Shown piece by piece: positions 1 through 4,100 of a stretch of 6,127 nt of DNA (within the stretch, counting starts at the first letter, position 1; each line of letters opens with the position of its first letter). The stretch covers positions 1 to 6,127 of the forward strand of contig CAZVCJ010000221.1 of the NCBI GenBank assembly GCA_964625745.1. The letters run 5' to 3'. The position numbers and the translations under genes were made by a program. Origin of the DNA: CAZVCJ01 sp964625745 (GTDB lineage Bacteria > Chloroflexota > Anaerolineae > VGOG01). The notes below the pieces were generated by a model that saw nothing but the letters and a program-made list of their open reading frames with translations, had not been told where the DNA came from and ran no database searches.

Positions 1-1
1 G

Positions 2-115
2 CCAGTGGTGTTCTATCCCCAACTTCTGGGACTGGCGATGGGCCTATCGGCCGACCAGGTGGGGCTGCGCTTGAACCGGGTAAAGTCCCGGAAGCTGATG
101 GAGATGGCGAGGTAG
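2..115 (+). CDS. hdrB: HdrB, C-terminal end (CoB-CoM heterodisulfide reductase subunit B family), partial
   Basis: The window opens inside a reading frame whose last 37 residues begin PVVFYPQLLGLAMGLS and end KLMEMAR before a TAG at 113-115. The pattern 'PV-hydrophobic-QLLGLAMGLS…VGLRLNRV' matches the usual end of HdrB proteins (CCG-domain family), where this helix follows the last cysteine-rich motif. HdrB carries the noncubane iron-sulfur clusters that reduce a disulfide in methanogens; in bacteria the physiological substrate is mostly unknown. The cysteine motifs themselves lie upstream of the window and cannot be seen. The presence of hdrA and mvhD downstream on the same strand strongly supports the call. 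An HdrC-type ferredoxin gene is expected further upstream. The alternative is another CCG-domain protein, which the context makes less likely. Confidence 0.8.
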   Translation, partial: PVVFYPQLLGLAMGLSADQVGLRLNRVKSRKLMEMAR

Positions 116-133
116 AGGTTAGAGGTTGGAGGG
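113..133 (+). repeat. Three-unit heptanucleotide tandem repeat at the hdrB stop codon
   Basis: Two exact units TAGAGGT (113-119 and 120-126) are followed by a related unit TGGAGGG (127-133). The first unit contains the hdrB stop codon TAG. The array fills most of the 35-bp gap between hdrB and the first antitoxin gene and ends just upstream of that gene's ribosome binding site. It resembles the short tandemly repeated sequences scattered through intergenic DNA of some Chloroflexota and cyanobacteria; that comparison is from general knowledge. No function is evident. Confidence 0.6.
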
Positions 134-141
134 GTGAGAAG

Positions 142-146
142 GGAGG
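142..146 (+). promoter_or_regulatory. Ribosome binding site of the first antitoxin gene
   Basis: GGAGG at 142-146 lies 4 nt before ATG 151 and only 1 nt before GTG 148. The spacing makes ATG 151 the better start, although both are in the same frame and differ by one residue. Confidence 0.6.
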
Positions 147-150
147 AGTG

Positions 151-438
151 ATGAGTACAGTCGCTATGACGTATCAGGACATCTACCAGCAGATTCTTGA
201 GCTGCCCCAGGAAAGCCTGGTAGAGTTGGCGGAATTCATTGAGTTCTTGCGCTTTAAAGCAGACAAAACCGAACCCAGGGCAGAAGATGCAGAGAAAAGA
301 CCTTTCTGTCCTGTCAAACTAAAGGGATTGCTGAAAGGCTATGATTTCTCACCGGGATTCATTGCCGAAGGACGTCGGGAAATGTGGGGCAACTTCCCCA
401 GGGACATTGAGAGGAGTAGGCCCGATGAGCACAGTTAG
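151..438 (+). CDS. Antitoxin-like small protein, first of two tandem paralogues
   Basis: Predicted 95-residue acidic/basic soluble protein with no signal peptide or membrane segment. The N-terminal half (TYQDIYQQILELPQESLVEL, then AEFIEFLRFKAD) resembles the DUF2281/VapB-like helical segment found in antitoxins paired with PIN toxins. After a charged, poorly conserved linker the C-terminal tail reads GLLKGYDFSPGFIAEGRREM followed by WGNFPRDIE, the type of tail that in VapB-like antitoxins wraps the toxin. No ribbon-helix-helix or AbrB DNA-binding domain is obvious. The start is ATG 151. The gene ends 14 bp inside the next gene, which encodes a clear paralogue, and both precede a PIN toxin. 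Compared with its paralogue it has a longer linker (KTEPRAEDAEKRPFCPVK), Gly for Glu in the SPEF position, and a different final tail (RSRPDEHS). The antitoxin role is inferred from context and from resemblance; the exact family is uncertain. Confidence 0.7.
   Translation: MSTVAMTYQDIYQQILELPQESLVELAEFIEFLRFKADKTEPRAEDAEKRPFCPVKLKGLLKGYDFSPGFIAEGRREMWGNFPRDIERSRPDEHS
337..412 (+). repeat. Direct DNA repeat between the two antitoxin genes (copy 1; copy 2 at 605-680)
   Basis: The 76 bp encoding the GYDF…WGNFPRDIE tail match 605-680 at about 65 of 76 positions without gaps (hand count), including 23 consecutive identical bases at 373-395. Many of the differences are at third codon positions, as expected for a duplicated gene held under selection. 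The 5' ends of the two genes (MSTV…LPQESLV) are also alike, so the whole gene was duplicated, not only this segment. Confidence 0.8.
411..416 (+). promoter_or_regulatory. Ribosome binding site of the second antitoxin gene
   Basis: GAGGAG at 411-416, inside the first antitoxin gene, lies 8 nt before ATG 425. It decides the start: the longer in-frame extension back to ATG 341 would read the first gene's conserved tail out of frame and adds no homologous sequence. Confidence 0.6.
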
Positions 439-706
439 GGTGACGTATCAGAATATTTATCAGCAGATTCGAGAGTTGCCTCAGGAAAGTCTTGTTGACC
501 TGTCGAAATATATCGAGTTCTTACGTTTCAAGGCAGACGGAGCTAAGAAGGGTAAGCAAGCCAAGAAGCCTGTGCATATCAGGGACCTGGAAGGACTGTT
601 GGAAGGCTACGACTTTTCACCGGAATTCATCGCCGAGGCGCGTCGGGAAATGTGGGGCAACTTTCCCAGGGATATCGAGATAGGCATCGCCACGGAAGAG
701 TCATGA
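425..706 (+). CDS. Antitoxin-like small protein, second tandem paralogue (adjacent to the PIN toxin)
   Basis: Predicted 93 residues. It aligns with the upstream gene over nearly its full length: MSTV, TYQ-IYQQI-ELPQESLV, IEFLRFKAD, then LEGLLEGYDFSPEFIAEARR and EMWGNFPRDIE. The middle is a lysine-rich linker (AKKGKQAKK). The start at ATG 425 is preferred because it has a ribosome binding site and gives the same N-terminus as the paralogue. The last four bases form ATGA with the start of the PIN toxin gene (703-706), the usual antitoxin-toxin coupling. It is therefore the more likely cognate antitoxin of that toxin. It would bind the PIN protein through its C-terminal tail and mask the active site, and possibly autoregulate, although no DNA-binding domain is recognisable. 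Antitoxin assignment rests on position and resemblance. Confidence 0.75.
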   Translation: MSTVRVTYQNIYQQIRELPQESLVDLSKYIEFLRFKADGAKKGKQAKKPVHIRDLEGLLEGYDFSPEFIAEARREMWGNFPRDIEIGIATEES

Positions 707-1107
707 GACGTTATGTCGCCGATACTCACAGCATTCTCTGGTATTTGGCTAAGGACCGTTGCCTATCCAGGCGTGCTCGGTCCGTCTTTCAAGCAGCAAA
801 GGAGGATCGGGCGCAGATACTTGTCCCCAGCATCGTGCTGGTGGAGGCAATCTTTTTGATGCAACGGCGGCGGATAGCAGAGGCTCAGGTCACGAAGCTG
901 TTCGAGTTATCGGAAGATACGGAGGCCAGTATTTGTGTCGCGCCGTTGAACATGGCGGTGGCTCAGGCGGTGAGTGACTTTGGTCCAGTAGCGATTCCCG
1001 ATATGCCGAACCGCATCATCGCGGCAACGGCGCGAGCCTTGAACCTGCCGTTGATCACGGTGGATCCGATCATCGCCGAAAGTGAGTTGGTGGAGGTGAT
1101 CTGGTGA
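703..1107 (+). CDS. vapC: PIN-domain ribonuclease toxin, VapC type
   Basis: Predicted 134 residues, a normal length for a single PIN domain. Visible motifs are the N-terminal strand with the first acidic residue (YVADTHSILWYL, Asp7), the second acidic residue in VPSIVLVEAIFL (Glu48), the third region IPDMPNRIIAATA (Asp100 and Asn103), and LPLITVDPII (Asp121). PIN toxins of VapBC systems are Mg2+-dependent endoribonucleases that cut tRNA, rRNA or mRNA. In most family members the residue just before R-I-I-A-A-T-A is Asp; here it is Asn103, so activity may be reduced or may depend on Asp100. The gene starts at ATG 703, sharing ATGA with the antitoxin stop, and ends in GTGA shared with the hdrA start. 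Its final codons (V-E-V-I-W) contain the hdrA ribosome binding site. Base composition is less GC-rich than in hdrA, which fits acquisition as a cassette. PIN assignment is confident; toxicity is inferred. Confidence 0.88.
   Translation: MRRYVADTHSILWYLAKDRCLSRRARSVFQAAKEDRAQILVPSIVLVEAIFLMQRRRIAEAQVTKLFELSEDTEASICVAPLNMAVAQAVSDFGPVAIPDMPNRIIAATARALNLPLITVDPIIAESELVEVIW
1092..1100 (+). promoter_or_regulatory. Strong Shine-Dalgarno sequence of hdrA, embedded in the vapC 3' end
   Basis: GGAGGTGAT at 1092-1100 is a full 9-base match to the complement of the bacterial 16S rRNA tail. GGAGG ends 7 nt before GTG 1104. It lies in the codons for the toxin's last residues (V-E-V-I-W). This supports the GTG start, since the next Met (residue 48) lies beyond the FAD-binding GxGxxG motif. 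Confidence 0.85.
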
Positions 1108-4100
1108 CTTCTACACTTCGCAAACCCATTGGCGCAGCGCTGGTAATCGGAGCGGGGATCGCCGGGGTGCAGGCCGCACTCGACTTGGCCGAGTCCGAGA
1201 TCAAGGTCTACCTGCTGGAGCGCTCGCCGGCCATCGGCGGGAAGATGGCCCAGCTCGACAAGACCTTCCCCACCAACGACTGCGCCATGTGCATCATCTC
1301 CCCCAAGCTGGTGGAGGCCGGCCGGCACCGTAACATCGAGATCATCACCACCGCCGACCTGCTCAGGCTGGAGGGCGAGGCCGGCCACTTCACCGCCACC
1401 ATCCTCCGTCGGCCACGCTACGTGGACACCGAAAAATGCACCGCCTGCAACGACTGCGTCGAGGTGTGCCCCATCCACGTCCCCAGCGAGTTCAACGAGG
1501 GCCTGGCTGAACGCACTGCCATCTTCAAGCCCTACGCTCAGGCCGTCCCCAACGCCTACGCCATCACCAAGAAGGGCACCTCGCCCTGCAAGCATACCTG
1601 CCCGGCCGGCACCAGTGCCCAGGGCTACATCGCCCTCATCGCCGAGGGACGCTACGAAGAGGCGCTGGAGGTTATCAAACAGTACAATCCTTTCCCGGCC
1701 ACGGTGGGCCGGGTGTGTCACCACCCTTGCGAGAGCGAGTGCAACCGGGGGAAGGTGGACGAGCCGGTGGCGATCTGCGCTCTCAAGCGGTTCGTGGCGG
1801 ACACGGTGTATGCGAGGTGGGACGGGGAGGGAACTCAGGAGAACTCAGGGGAACTGAGGGAACTGGCTCCTTTTCCTCTGGCTCCAACGGAGTTGCCATC
1901 AGAGGATAGGCGGCGGATAGCGGTCGTCGGCTCTGGCCCGTGTGGGCTGACGGCGGGCTACTTCCTGGCTCGAATGGGCTACTGGCCGACGATCTTCGAG
2001 GCTCTGCCGGTGCCAGGGGGGATGATGCGGGTCGGTATCCCCGCCTATCGTCTGCCGCGCACCGTGCTGCGCCGCGAGATTGACGAGATCCTCAGAGCGG
2101 GCGTCGAGCTCAAGCTCAACCACGCCGTGCGGGACATCAACCGTCTCTTCGCCCCCTCCCACCCCCCCCAGATAGGGGGGGCTTGGGGGGGCTACAGCGC
2201 GGTGTTCCTGGCCATCGGCGCCCACGAGCCACAACTTCTGGGCATCCCCGGCGAGGACGCCGATGGGGTGTTTCAGGGTGTGCCCTTCCTGCGCGGCGTC
2301 AGCCTGGGCGAGGAGATCAGGCTGGGGGACCGGGTGGTGGTCGTCGGCGGAGGGAACACTGCCGTAGACACCGCTCGTACTGCCCTGCGAATGGGCAGCA
2401 GGGAGGTGATCATCGCCTATCGCCGTGGCCGAGAGGAGATGCCGGCCAACTCCTGGGAGGTGGACGACGCCGAGACGGAAGGGGCGCAGTTGCAACTGCT
2501 AACCCAGCCGGTTGAGGTGCTGTCGGACAACGGGCGTATCTTTGGTGTCCGTTGCATCCGTATGAGGCTGGGCGAACCCGATGGCAGCGGCCGCCGCCGC
2601 CCCATCCCCATTGAGGGCTCAGAGTTTGTCATTGAATGTGATACAATGGTGGCCGCCGTGGCCCAGGCGCCGGAGATCAGCTTCCTGGACCCTGATCACG
2701 GGCTGGAGATCACGCGCTGGGGCACCTTCAAGGTTGACCCAGAAACCCTGGCCACCAACCGGCCAGGGGTGTTTGCGGGAGGCGATGCCGCAGCCGGACC
2801 GGGTGCACTGATCGAGGCCATTGCCGCTGGGCGGCGTGGCGCGCTGTCCATTGATCGCTACTTGCGTGAAGTGCCCCTTCTCACCCCCCGCGAGCTTACA
2901 CCCCTGCCGGTGGCCGAGCTGAGCGACGAGGACGTGACTGGGATGCTGGCTCGCGGTGAAGTGGACCTGCGACCGAGGGCGAAGATTCCCACCTCCCCGG
3001 TGGACGAGCGCGTCCGCGACTTCCGCGAGGTGGAGCTGGTCCTCACCGAGGAGCAGGCCCGCGCCGAAGCCCTCAGGTGTCTGCACTGTGGACTGTGCTC
3101 TGAGTGCTACCAGTGCGTCCTGGCCTGCAAGGTGGGGGCCATTGACCACCAACAGGCTCCTTATGAACAGGAGATAAATGTCGGCGCGGTGGTGCTGGCT
3201 CCGGGCTACCAGCTCTTCGATCCGGAGCGATATTCGGCGCTGGGCTATGGCCGGTATCCCAACGTGGTCACCTCCATGCAGTTTGAGCGGTTGCTCTCGG
3301 CCTCTGGACCGACCCTTGGACACATCGCCCGGCCGTCCGATCACGAGGAGCCCAGGCGTATTGCGTTCCTGCAATGCATCGGCTCTCGCGACCGCGAGCA
3401 CGACTATTGCAGCGCGGTGTGTTGCATGTATGCTACCAAGGAGGCCACCCTGGCCACCGAGCACGTGCCCGGCGTGGAATGCCAGGTCTTCATGATGGAC
3501 ATGCGGGCCTTCAGCAAAGGCTTCGACGCCTACTTCCAGCGAGCCCAGACCCAGTATGGCATCCGCTACGTTCGCTCTCGCGTCCCGGCCATTGCCGAAG
3601 ACCCGGTCAGCCACGACCTGCGGCTGGTCTACGAGGCCGAGGATGGGCAACTGCACAGGGACGAGTTCGACCTGGTGGTGCTCAGCGTGGGAATGGAGCC
3701 GGCTTCGGAAGAGCTGGCCCAGGTGGCTGGGATCGAGCTGGACGAGCGAGGCTTTTGCCGCACCGAACCCTTCAAGCCAGTGGAGACCAGCCGGCCAGGG
3801 GTCTACGTCTGTGGCACATTCGCCGAGCCCAAGGACATTCCTGATAGCGTCGTCGAGGCCAGCGGTGCGGCTGCGGCCGCCTTGTCGTTGATCGGCGCCG
3901 AGCGCGGCACCCTGGTTGAGGAGAAGGTGTATCCGCCGGAGATCCCCGTGGCCATCACCGACGAGCCGCGCATCGGGGTGTTCATCTGCTCCTGCGGATC
4001 GAACATCGCCGGAGTGGTGGACGTGGACGCCGTAGTGGACTACGCCAGGACCCTGCCCAACGTCGTCCACGCCGAGAACACCATCTACACCTGTTCCGCC

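Noticed and set aside
384..400. Small inverted repeat TGGGG-CAACTT-CCCCA considered as a terminator
   Set aside because: It has a five-base stem, no T-run, lies inside a coding sequence, and is only partly kept in the paralogous copy; it follows from the W-G-N-F-P codons.
341..424. N-terminal extension of the second antitoxin back to ATG 341
   Set aside because: It reads the first antitoxin's conserved tail in the wrong frame, while ATG 425 has a ribosome binding site and matches the paralogue's start.
652..702. N-terminal extension of the PIN toxin back to ATG 652
   Set aside because: PIN domains begin right before the first Asp, as in MRRYVADTH from ATG 703; the extension overlaps the antitoxin tail in another frame.
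2151..2192. G/C-rich palindrome considered as a terminator or as a sequencing error
   Set aside because: It is inside hdrA, conserved protein sequence continues in the same frame on both sides, and it is exactly 14 codons long; a frameshift error in the homopolymers would have broken the frame.
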